Part shown: in pieces, positions 17,516 to 25,900 of the stretch
How positions within the stretch are numbered: the stretch's first letter is position 1
Layout: every line of letters begins with the position of its first letter
NCBI GenBank assembly: GCA_022511065.1
Contig: JAFLSG010000024.1
Coordinates: 1-32,747 of the forward strand
Reading direction: 5' to 3'
DNA: 32,747 nucleotides
Source: Prevotella sp.
Lineage (GTDB): Bacteria > Bacteroidota > Bacteroidia > Bacteroidales > Bacteroidaceae
Translations under genes and position numbers: made by a program
The notes under the pieces: generated by a model
What the model was told of the DNA's origin: nothing
What the model saw: only the letters and a program-made list of their open reading frames with translations
Databases searched by the model: none

Positions 17516-20500
17516 TTAGAATGTAAGCGTAATACCGCCGGATACAGTACGCATGGGCGAGTAATAAGTAGCGTTGGTCGTTGAGCCGTAGCTCTGACGC
17601 GGGTCGAAGCCCTTACGCTTTGACCAGTAGAACACATTCTCAGCCGATACATAGACACGGAGAGAATTGAGCAACGCAGCAGAAATCCACTTCTTGGGGA
17701 AAGTGTAACCGAGGTTGATGTTCTCGATGTTCAGGTAGCTACCATCCGTGAGGAAGCGCGTGGACATGTTCGAGGAATAGAGGTCGTCGAACTGCCAACG
17801 AGGAATCTCAGTACTCGGGTTCTCGCGAGTCCAAGACTTCAAGATGTCCTTGTGGAACTTGTAACCAGCGTTACCGTTCGTCGGGGGAGCCATGAACTGA
17901 GCATAGGTGCCGTCATACTGCTTGCCACCAATCTGGTAAGAGCAGTTGATAGAGAAGTCGAAGCCGTATGCCTTCACAGTCGTACCGAAACCACCATAGA
18001 CGGGAGGTACGGTCGATTCCTCAGATACATAGTAGTCAGCATCAGCATAGGTCGTGGTTGTCTCGCGCTTGAGGAACTTACGACGTGCAAACGGGTCGTC
18101 GTTCTGGCTTTCGAGCTTTCTGCCGTTACGGTCATACCATACATCCGTCTCCACGCCATTTACCGTTTCTGTCTCATAAACGGTCTTCCACCACATAGCC
18201 TGACCGTTCTCATTCACACCGGCATAGTCCTTGATGTACCAAGTGTACATGGAAGCATCCTCCGTGATGAAGAAGTTGCCGCTGTTATAGCCTTCGTAAG
18301 CCTTTCCGTCGGGAGTGTACATCACGGTAGTCTTCTTGTCGTCGTGCAGCTTGCTGATACGGTTTTTCAGCGTAGCGAAGTTTACGTGAACATCCCAGTC
18401 AATGTCCTTCGTGTGAATCACGTTGTAGCTCAAATCAATCTCGACACCCGTGTTGTAGAGGTCACCCACGTTGTCATAGTAGCTGGAGTAACCGAGTGAA
18501 GGAGCCACGGAGAAGGAGTAGAGCATGTCAGTAGTCTTGCGATAGTACCACTCGATGCTTCCCGACAGCTTCTTGAAGAGTTGGAATTCAACACCGATGT
18601 TGGTGTTTGAGTTGGTCTCCCAAGAGATATCCTTCGTACCCTTTGTAGCGAAAGAAGTACCAATGTTACCACCAGAGTTCACGATATCGAACACGTCGGT
18701 ATAACGATAGTTACCGATGTTGTCGTTACCCTGCGAACCGATAGAAGCCTTCACCTTCAGTTCGTCCACCCAAGATACGTTGAAGAACTTCTCCTTGTTA
18801 ATCAGCCATGCAGCACCTACAGACCAGAACGTACCCCAACGATAATCGGGATGGAAACGGGAAGAGGCGTCGCGACGGAGCGATGCAGAGAAGAAGTATT
18901 TTGTATCATAGTCATACTGAGCACGACCGAAGAAACCTTCGTTGTTGTAACGGCTCTTGTAAGAGTAAGCACTCTGACCATCAACTACGGCACCACCAAG
19001 CTCAAGATTCTCTTGTGAGAACATCTTGCTCTTGCTTGCAGTCAGGTAATACTCGCGAGTGTCATAATACTCGTGACCGAGCATCACGCCCAAGTTGTGT
19101 ACGCCGGCAATCGTCGTGTTATAGTTCAACAGCTGCTGTACGTTGTAGTCATAGGTACGCATATGATATACCTGCAGCGTACCACCTGTGGAATCGAACT
19201 GACCATAGTAGGGGTTGTAGCCGTATTTACCACGGGTCTCGTCGAGGTTGAAAGTAGCGTTTGCCGTAAATACCAAACCAGGAAGAATGGTAATGTCAGC
19301 AAAACCGTGACCCGTAGCAGCGTTACCCTCAAAGTTACGCGTGTTGTGACGGGTATCGAAAATCGGGTTGGCATCCTGAATGAACGGACGGCTGAAACCA
19401 GCGTTCATGCCTTCACCATAGTCCATCATCTCAAGACCATTGGCATCAATCTTCACCTTACCATCGCCCGTGCGGACATAAGCAGGATAGATCGGAGCCA
19501 TCTGGCTCGTGAATGCCCAAATGTTAGCAGTAGAAGTAGAGGTACCGTTGTTACCCAATGAGTTGTGCTCGAAACGAGCATACGACATATTAGCACCTAC
19601 CTTCAGCCACTTCTTAGCCTGATAGTCTGCCTTCAGACGTGCGGTCAGACGCGTCATGTCCGACTTCTCGGTGATACCCTCATTCTTCAAGTAACCCAAA
19701 GAAACATAAGTATTAGACTTCTCGGTAGAACCAGCGATAGAGAGGTTGTACTCCTGACGGCTACCTGTGCGCGTACCTACATCCTCCCAGTCATCGGGCG
19801 TTACCCAATAATCCTCACCTCTATAATTTACAAGACGACCGAGTGTTGCGTTCGGGTTCATCTTACCGTTCATACCAATAAGCACCTGACCCTCGGGAAT
19901 AGTCCAGATGTTGTAACCTACACCACCGTGGTCATTACCAAGGAAGAGGTTCTGGTTAGCCTGATACCAAGCCTGCTCCGGGGTATAGCCGTCGCTGATA
20001 AGCTTGTTGCGGTAAGCTGCATAGTGCTGCTCATAGTAGGCAGCGGGATCCTCGATGGTTTCATAGTGCTGCAGGGCACGGGTATTCCAACCATACTTAG
20101 CGTCGAAAGTAACCGTTGCCTCGCCGCTCTTGGCCTTCTTGGTGGTAATCATTACGACACCGTTGGCACCGCGCGCACCATAGAGGGCGTTGGAAGCGGC
20201 ATCCTTCAGGACGGTCATCGACTCCACATCGTTGGGGTTCAAGTTACCGAGGTCACCACTGTAAGGTGCGCCATCGACGATGATCAGCGGGTCATTACCG
20301 GCGTTCAGTGAGCTGAAACCACGAATACGGATGGTTGAAGTGCTCGACGGGTCACCAGATGAAGAGGTCAGCTGCACACCCGGCACAGCACCGGCGAGTG
20401 CGTTGGTAACGCTCGTTACCTGCGACTGAGACAACTCTTCTGAGCCGATAGCCTTTGCAGAACCCGTAAATGCCGACTTCTTGGCAGAACCGAAGGCAAC

Positions 20501-20815
20501 CACAATCACCTCGTCCACCATCTTCGCGTCGGTCTTGAGGAACACGCGCATACCGTTCTTGGCCGTCACGGTCTGGCCCTCATAGCCCAGATACGTGATT
20601 TCAAGCTGAGTCTTACCCTCGGGCAAGGTCAGCGTGAAGCGACCGTTCACGTCAGTTAGCAAACCCGTACTGGTACCAACCACCTTGACGGCAGCACCGA
20701 TGATGGGCTGTCCGTCTTCCTGTGAGAGCACCGTACCGGACACTTTGGTTTGAGCCAGCGCGCTCCCTACGCAAAGGAAGAGCCCGACAAAAAACATCGT
20801 TAGTCTTTTTTTCAT
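17516..20815 (-). CDS. SusC/RagA family TonB-dependent outer-membrane transporter (left operon)
   Basis: 1099 residues: signal peptide (cleavage after ALA-Q near residue 22), carboxypeptidase-regulatory-like domain (about 23-95), a TonB-box-like segment DEVIVVAFG near 106-114, and a plug domain with SGDPSSTSTIRIRGFSSLNAGNDPLIIVDGAPY and NPNDVESMTVLKDAASNALYGARGANGVVMITTK. A 22-strand-type barrel follows, ending in an aromatic residue (Phe). Residues 1-95 are nearly identical to the right-hand SusC at 22989, after which the two diverge strongly. Its promoter module sits in the recombinase-bounded control region, so its expression is probably phase variable. Confidence 0.95.
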   Translation of the reverse strand: MKKRLTMFFVGLFLCVGSALAQTKVSGTVLSQEDGQPIIGAAVKVVGTSTGLLTDVNGRFTLTLPEGKTQLEITYLGYEGQTVTAKNGMRVFLKTDAKMVDEVIVVAFGSAKKSAFTGSAKAIGSEELSQSQVTSVTNALAGAVPGVQLTSSSGDPSSTSTIRIRGFSSLNAGNDPLIIVDGAPYSGDLGNLNPNDVESMTVLKDAASNALYGARGANGVVMITTKKAKSGEATVTFDAKYGWNTRALQHYETIEDPAAYYEQHYAAYRNKLISDGYTPEQAWYQANQNLFLGNDHGGVGYNIWTIPEGQVLIGMNGKMNPNATLGRLVNYRGEDYWVTPDDWEDVGTRTGSRQEYNLSIAGSTEKSNTYVSLGYLKNEGITEKSDMTRLTARLKADYQAKKWLKVGANMSYARFEHNSLGNNGTSTSTANIWAFTSQMAPIYPAYVRTGDGKVKIDANGLEMMDYGEGMNAGFSRPFIQDANPIFDTRHNTRNFEGNAATGHGFADITILPGLVFTANATFNLDETRGKYGYNPYYGQFDSTGGTLQVYHMRTYDYNVQQLLNYNTTIAGVHNLGVMLGHEYYDTREYYLTASKSKMFSQENLELGGAVVDGQSAYSYKSRYNNEGFFGRAQYDYDTKYFFSASLRRDASSRFHPDYRWGTFWSVGAAWLINKEKFFNVSWVDELKVKASIGSQGNDNIGNYRYTDVFDIVNSGGNIGTSFATKGTKDISWETNSNTNIGVEFQLFKKLSGSIEWYYRKTTDMLYSFSVAPSLGYSSYYDNVGDLYNTGVEIDLSYNVIHTKDIDWDVHVNFATLKNRISKLHDDKKTTVMYTPDGKAYEGYNSGNFFITEDASMYTWYIKDYAGVNENGQAMWWKTVYETETVNGVETDVWYDRNGRKLESQNDDPFARRKFLKRETTTTYADADYYVSEESTVPPVYGGFGTTVKAYGFDFSINCSYQIGGKQYDGTYAQFMAPPTNGNAGYKFHKDILKSWTRENPSTEIPRWQFDDLYSSNMSTRFLTDGSYLNIENINLGYTFPKKWISAALLNSLRVYVSAENVFYWSKRKGFDPRQSYGSTTNATYYSPMRTVSGGITLTF

Positions 20816-20882
20816 AATCTCTCTCGTTTGTTAATAAATAAAATGTATCCTAAACTTTGTTATAACTATCATTCATTTGGAC

Positions 20883-20903
20883 ACCTCTGGCCGCAGAGGT
20901 CAT
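20883..20903 (-). other. Recombination site L (outer left inverted repeat)
   Basis: ACCTCTGGCCGCAGAGGT (20883-20900) is a dyad with 7-bp arms and an asymmetric 4-bp core. With the adjoining CAT it forms a 21-bp perfect inverted copy of site B (22892-22912). It lies between the left promoter module and the left SusC leader. The dyad-plus-core structure is what tyrosine recombinases use; function is inference. Confidence 0.75.
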
Positions 20904-21057
20904 CTGTTTTCGCGCACACCGCGAGCATTTGAGCGGCAAAATTAGTGAATTTCTTTATAAAAAACATAAAAAAATGCAAAAATATGCCTTATTCAAGCCA
21001 CGCCTTGACATATATCAATCCGAAAGCGATTCTTTCGTTTCCCTTTCATTTCGTCAC
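20904..21057 (-). promoter_or_regulatory. Left promoter module, facing the left SusC
   Basis: Read leftward it contains GTGACGAAATGAAAG (21057-21043), a CRP/FNR-like box (21018-21005) and a -7 element TAATTTTG (20944-20937). Exactly 33 bases follow, then ATG and site L. The 20-bp-spaced -33 position holds TATG in place of TTTG, and a TTTG lies 12 bp too far upstream. The module is an inverted homologue of the right module (22699-22856) but probably a weaker promoter. Confidence 0.6.
21005..21018. promoter_or_regulatory. CRP/FNR-like box in the left module
   Basis: TTGACATATATCAA differs from the FNR consensus TTGAT-N4-ATCAA by one base. Its centre is about 82 bp upstream of the predicted left transcript start, the same distance as the corresponding box in the right module. 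Binding by a CRP/FNR-family regulator is inference. Confidence 0.45.
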
Positions 21058-21168
21058 GAAATCCGATGCTTTCGCATCTTTTTCGCAGTCTGCAACCTGC
21101 AAGCTTTCTCTCCATTTCTTTCCGTTTTTTACATTGAAACATCGTCTATTGCGGTGCATCCGTCCGAT

Positions 21169-21185
21169 ACTTCCGCCTCAGAGGT
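21169..21185 (-). other. Recombination site C (inner left inverted repeat)
   Basis: ACTTCCGCCTCAGAGGT is, on the minus strand, identical in 16 of 17 positions to site A (22857-22873), so C and A form an inner inverted pair. The site lies 61 bp before the recombinase ATG, in the region where the recombinase promoter's -33 element would fall. Confidence 0.7.
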
Positions 21186-21210
21186 GGGACAATATCTCCC
21201 GGGAAATGCT

Positions 21211-21218
21211 TAACTTTG
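21211..21218 (+). promoter_or_regulatory. -7 element of the recombinase promoter
   Basis: TAACTTTG matches the -7 consensus and lies 27 bp before the ATG at 21246. The position for -33 (21187-21190) is not TTTG and directly abuts site C. Occupancy of site C by recombinase could therefore block transcription of its own gene (inference). Confidence 0.45.
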
Positions 21219-21245
21219 ACCTTTGGAAACATTAGTACCTAAAGC

Positions 21246-22256
21246 ATGAAGATCAGTTTTCATTTTGAATTCCGCATCATCGTCCAGAAAGATGGCGGTA
21301 ACGACTTGAAAGTCAAAAAGGCAAACGACCATAAAGCCCCTGCTGCGGAAGCGCAGCCAAGTCCCTGCGACAGCTTCCTCGAAAAGGCACAGCAGGAGGT
21401 GGAGCGGCAGAGACCGCAGCGCAGCGGCTCCACCATCGACAACTACCACACGGCCCTGCGGTCGTTCCGCCACTTCCTAAAGGAACAGGAGGCAGAGGAA
21501 CTGACACCCGAACTCGTGAAAAGTTACGAGCGGTGGCTGCGCAACCAGAACCTCTGCCTGAACACCATTTCATGCTATATGCGTTCCCTCCGCTCCTTGG
21601 CGGTGAAAGTGTGCGGCGAGGAGGTAAAGGCGTATTTCCGCAAGGTCTATACCGGGCGGTCACGCACCGACAAGCGCGCCATCCACGAGGAGGATATCAG
21701 CCGGCTGCGCGACCTCCGACTGAAGCCCGGCACGTTCCTCTGCCTCGTGCGCGACCTGTTCCTGTTCAGCTTCTACGCCCTCGGAATGCCTTTCGTGGAT
21801 GTGGCCTTTCTCCGCAAATCGCAGATAAGCGACGGACAGCTCGTCTATCACCGCCATAAGACGGGGCAGCGCATCACCGTGCGCTTGGAACCGTGTATGG
21901 AGGAAATCATCAACCGCTACCGCACGGAGGGGCGGGAATACGTGTTCCCGCTGCTAAAATCCAACGAAGTGCAACGCTCTTACGCCGAATATCGCCAGAT
22001 GCTCAATCGTTACAACCGCACGCTGAAAGTGCTTGCTGCAAAGGCAAAGCTCGAAGGACGGCTTACCTCCTACGTGGCCCGCCACACGTGGGCAAGCGTT
22101 GCATTTAATGCCAACGTCGGTCTGCCAGTCATCTCGAAGGCACTCGGGCATTCCAATCCGCAGAACACGCTCATCTACATCCGTCAGATAGACGACCATC
22201 GGCTTGACGAGGCGAACAAGAGCATCCTCTACGGCATAAACCACGCCAGACCGTAA
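21246..22256 (+). CDS. Tyrosine recombinase, probable DNA invertase for the divergent Sus operons
   Basis: 336 residues. An N-terminal SAM-like DNA-binding domain (about 40-130, SGSTIDNYHTALRSFRHFL) precedes the catalytic domain. Expected catalytic residues are Lys205 (HRHKTGQ), Arg279 and His280 (SYVARHTWAS), His302 (LGHSN) and nucleophile Tyr311 (TLIYIRQ). The first conserved Arg is not visible: the segment reads SFYALGMPFVDVAFL, where relatives often have Arg before Gly-Met. IntDOT of CTnDOT also lacks this residue, so activity is not excluded. The gene lies inside two nested inverted-repeat pairs between divergent SusC genes, the setting of Bacteroidota phase-variation invertases. Confidence 0.92.
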   Translation: MKISFHFEFRIIVQKDGGNDLKVKKANDHKAPAAEAQPSPCDSFLEKAQQEVERQRPQRSGSTIDNYHTALRSFRHFLKEQEAEELTPELVKSYERWLRNQNLCLNTISCYMRSLRSLAVKVCGEEVKAYFRKVYTGRSRTDKRAIHEEDISRLRDLRLKPGTFLCLVRDLFLFSFYALGMPFVDVAFLRKSQISDGQLVYHRHKTGQRITVRLEPCMEEIINRYRTEGREYVFPLLKSNEVQRSYAEYRQMLNRYNRTLKVLAAKAKLEGRLTSYVARHTWASVAFNANVGLPVISKALGHSNPQNTLIYIRQIDDHRLDEANKSILYGINHARP

Positions 22257-22698
22257 GTGCCTCCTTTTGCACTACCCCCAAACCCTCCCTTCCCCTACGT
22301 GCGCCCTCGCGCACACCCATATACACACGCGTATGCGCGACTTAGCGCGCTTACGCGCGCGCTTTTGTGCCTACCTATAAGGGTAGGCACGCTTTACATT
22401 GCGGTAGGCACGCTTTACATTGCTATACCCAGTAAACCTCTCTTCTTCTCACCCCCCTATAATCCCCCTTCTCTTCTTCTCCCCTTTTTTGACGATTTTT
22501 CACGCGTTTTTTCCCTATTCGTTTGGAGGCTGAATTCGCATCGTTTGGAGGCTGAATTCACCTCGTTTGGAGCCTCCAAACGGAGTGAATGGAACCTCTA
22601 TTTGTTAGGGGTACAGAGAGGGGGCTGGTCACAAGTATCACCAAACCCTATCCGACACGGCGTTTTTGTTGCAAAATCAAAGCAAAACAGGAGGTTTT
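22257..22698. repeat. Gene-free repeat-rich spacer after the recombinase
   Basis: This stretch holds a 9-bp-stem hairpin, GTGCCTACC (22367-22375) with GGTAGGCAC (22382-22390). It also holds two tandem 21-bp units at 22382-22402 and 22403-22423, and pyrimidine-rich DNA at 22440-22495. Two 22-bp direct repeats starting CGTTTGGAGGCTGAATTC lie at 22520-22541 and 22542-22563. They are followed by the palindrome CGTTTGGAGCCTCCAAACG (22564-22582). An open frame crosses it but encodes only repeats (VGTLYIAVGTLYIA). The hairpin may terminate the recombinase transcript, though no clear U-run follows. Confidence 0.6.
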
Positions 22699-22856
22699 GT
22701 GACGAAATGAAAGCAAAATATTAAAACCGCTTTCAAATTGACATAAATCAAGGCATAATATAAAAAGTGTATCTTTTTTATAAATTTATTTGCATTTCGC
22801 TTTCGTATGTATTACTTTTGCAGCGAGGATAGCCAATATCGGCGCAAAAACAAATG
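22699..22856 (+). promoter_or_regulatory. Right promoter module, facing the right SusC
   Basis: It contains GTGACGAAATGAAAG (22699-22713), a CRP/FNR-like box (22738-22751), TTTG (22789-22792), a 20-bp spacer and TACTTTTG (22813-22820). Exactly 33 bases follow, then ATG and site A. This is a full match to the Bacteroidota promoter consensus. It is an inverted homologue of the left module with the same overall spacing. The predicted transcript runs through sites A and B into the right SusC. Confidence 0.75.
22738..22751. promoter_or_regulatory. CRP/FNR-like box in the right module
   Basis: TTGACATAAATCAA differs by one base from TTGAT-N4-ATCAA. Its centre is about 82 bp before the predicted start of the right operon transcript. 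Conservation with the left box at equal distance suggests a common activator or repressor. Confidence 0.45.
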
Positions 22857-22873
22857 ACCTCTGAGGCGGAGGT
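22857..22873 (+). other. Recombination site A (inner right inverted repeat)
   Basis: ACCTCTGAGGCGGAGGT pairs with site C (16 of 17 bases, inverted). Together they bound 1671 bp containing the recombinase and the right promoter module. It is preceded by ATG, like sites L and B read in the same sense. Confidence 0.7.
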
Positions 22874-22891
22874 GGGATATTCGATAAAATA

Positions 22892-22912
22892 ATGACCTCT
22901 GCGGCCAGAGGT
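22892..22912 (+). other. Recombination site B (outer right inverted repeat)
   Basis: ATG plus ACCTCTGCGGCCAGAGGT (22895-22912) is the perfect inverted copy of site L. It begins 18 bp after site A and lies in the leader of the right SusC. L and B bound 1988 bp including both promoter modules and the recombinase. Confidence 0.75.
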
Positions 22913-22988
22913 TGGACAGCATACTACTGTTATAACGAAGATTTGAACAGATTTATTATATTTTTTATTAACAAACGAGAGAGAGATT

Positions 22989-25900
22989 ATGAAAAAAAGA
23001 CTAACGATGTTTTTAGCCGGCTTGCTCCTGAGCGTAGGGGCGGCGATGGCTCAAACCAAAGTGTCCGGTACGGTACTCTCACAGGAAGACGGTCAGCCCA
23101 TCATCGGCGCTGCCGTCAAGGTGGAGGGTACAAGCACCGGTATGTTGACTGACGTGAACGGTCGGTTCAGTCTGACTCTTCCCGACGGCAAGAACCAGAT
23201 TACGGTGTCTTACCTCGGCTACCAGAGCAAGACGGTGACCGCCAAGAACGGCATGCGCGTATTCCTTTCGTCCGACGCACAGATGTTGCAGGACGTGGTG
23301 GTGACCGCGATGGGTATCAGCCGCCAGCAGAAGACGCTGGGTTACGCGGCGCAGACCCTCGACGATGAGGAACTGACGCAGGGACACGTGACCGACGTGA
23401 CGAGCGCACTCGCCGGTAAGGTGGCAGGTGTGCAGATTAACGCCACATCGGGCGACCCGGGTCAGACGAACTCCGTCATCATCCGTGGTATCAGCTCCAT
23501 CAACGGAAGCAACCAGCCGCTGTACGTAGTGGATGGTGTGCCCTTGCAGACCACGAGCCTGCTCTCGCAGCAGCACCAGAACGCGATGGGTGGTATCCAG
23601 AACGTGAACCCGAACGACATTGAGTCGATGACGATTCTGAAAGGTGCAGCAGCCACCGCACTCTACGGTAGCCGCGCCGCCAACGGTGTCATCGTCATCA
23701 CGACGAAGAACGGTAAGAAGGCCGGCGAGCGCAACTTCCAGATTTCCTACGACGGCAACGTGCAGTGGCGCAGCGTAAGCACCCTGCCGACCTTCCAGAA
23801 CCGCTTCGGTCAGGGATGGAACGGTGCGCAGACCTTCATCGAGAACGGTTCGTGGGGTCCTGAGCTTGACGGAAGTATGCAGGTATATGGTCCTATCTGG
23901 AACCATCAGCAGCTTATCCACAAGTATGAGGCCGTGGAGAACAACATCCGCGACTTCTTCGATACGGGCGTAAGCACCGGCCACAGCGTGGCAATGAGCG
24001 GTGTGAGCAGCGACGACAAGATGACCTATTACCTGAGCTACTCCTATACATCGGACAACGGTATCATGCCGAGCGACAAGGACACCTACAAGCGTAACAC
24101 CATTGCCTATCGCGGAAGCTACAAGGCAACGGACTGGTTCAAACTGTCGAGCAACGTGAACTTCTCGAAATCAGCAACCAACACGGTGGGTTCTTATCAG
24201 GGTACATCCGTGATTGACGGTCTGTATGAGTTCCCGCGTGACATCAGCCTCGTGGACCGTCGCCACCTGAACTCGGCATTCGACATGCCCGAAGCCTGGT
24301 ACACGCCTTATGGTATCACCAACCCCTACTGGGCTATCGAGAACAACTACATGCACAACGACTCCAAGCAGGTGTTCGGTAAGATTCAGGCAGACATCAC
24401 GCCTATCAAGCAGGTGACGCTGAGCTACCGCTTCGGTTTCGACTATACCGACTATGACTACAAGGAAGGTTATCCGCAGATTTCCCTCGACGATGCTTTG
24501 ATTGACGAGGACTACGGTTATGCTCCATCAAACATGAACCAGAGCGGTTCTGTATATGCCCGCTATCAGCGCAACTACGAGTTGAACCACGACTTCCTTG
24601 CCAACTTTGCAGACAAGTATCTCGATGACAAGTTGGACATCAACGTGAACGTGGGTGTGAACATCAACGAGCGTTCCAACACCTATATGTATGGTGAGAC
24701 AGCCGACCTGACCTTTGAGACAGGCTTCTGGGATTTGAGTAACGGCGCAACATGGAGTTCTCTCAGTGAGAATCAGAGCAAGCGTCGCCTCGTGGGTCTC
24801 TTTGGTGACGTGACCATCGGTTGGGACGAGATGCTCTATCTCGGACTGACCGCCCGTAACGACTGGTCATCGACGCTGCCGATAGACGCTAACAGTTTCT
24901 TCTATCCCGGTGCAACGCTGAGCTGGATTTTCTCCCGCCTCATCCCGGAGAACAACGTGCTGACCTTCGGTAAGCTGCGCGCTGCCTACGGTAAGACGGG
25001 TAACGACGCAAGTGCTTACCAGATCTATCCGAACTTCGCGCAGGCTTACTCCAATGGTTACTACGGAAGCTACCTGACAAACTTCCCCTTCAACGGCATC
25101 AACGCTTTCCAGGCATCGAGCACCATCGGTAGTTCCTCGCTGAAGCCGGAGATGACCACCGAGTATGAGGTGGGTCTGAACGTGGCTCTGTTCAAGAACC
25201 GCATCAATGTTGATTTCGGCTACTACAACCGTACAACCGACGACCAGATATTCACGCTGCCGGTGGATCCCGCAACGGGTTACTCCTACATGGTGACGAA
25301 CTTCGGTAAGGTGCGCAACGCCGGTATCGAGTTGCTCGTGAACACGGTGCCCGTACAGACGAAGGACTTCCGCTGGGAACTGGGCTTCAACTTCTCGAAG
25401 AACAACAACAAAGTGCTGTCAATGCCTGAAAGCCTTGACGGTGGTATGGTGAACATCAACAGCTTCTCCGCAGGTAGCGACGCCGTATATATGCGCGCCG
25501 TTGAGGGTCTGCCGATGGGTGAACTCTTCACCTACCTGCCCCAGTACACCGACGACGGTAAGCTCATCGTGGATGCCAACGGTATGCCGATACTTGGCAC
25601 GACCGTGGAGGACACGGGCAAGAACGTGAATGCCGACTGGACGGGCGGTGTAACGACCAGCCTATTCTACAAGGGCCTGTCACTCAGCGCAGCACTCGAT
25701 ATCCGCAAGGGTGGCTATATGTTCTCACGCACGAAGAACCTGATGCAGTTCACGGGTAACGGCGAGGCAACAATCTACAACGACCGTCGTCCGTTCGTCA
25801 TCCCCAACTCCGTATATCAGGACGGCACGGAGAACACTACGCCCATCTACATGACCGACGGCAGCTACCAGACCTATTTCGACAGCTACGGTGCCGGCGA

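Noticed and set aside
20977..20984. A second leftward -7-like element (TATTTTTG) in the left module
   Set aside because: No TTTG at 19-21 bp; the element at 20937-20944 matches the geometry of the right module.
22520..22582. Direct repeats that could suggest a short CRISPR array
   Set aside because: The units are contiguous without spacers, the third is a palindrome, and no cas gene is present.
22257..22724. 155-codon open frame directly after the recombinase
   Set aside because: Low-complexity, proline/phenylalanine-rich translation made of tandem repeats; starts abutting a stop with no coding pattern.
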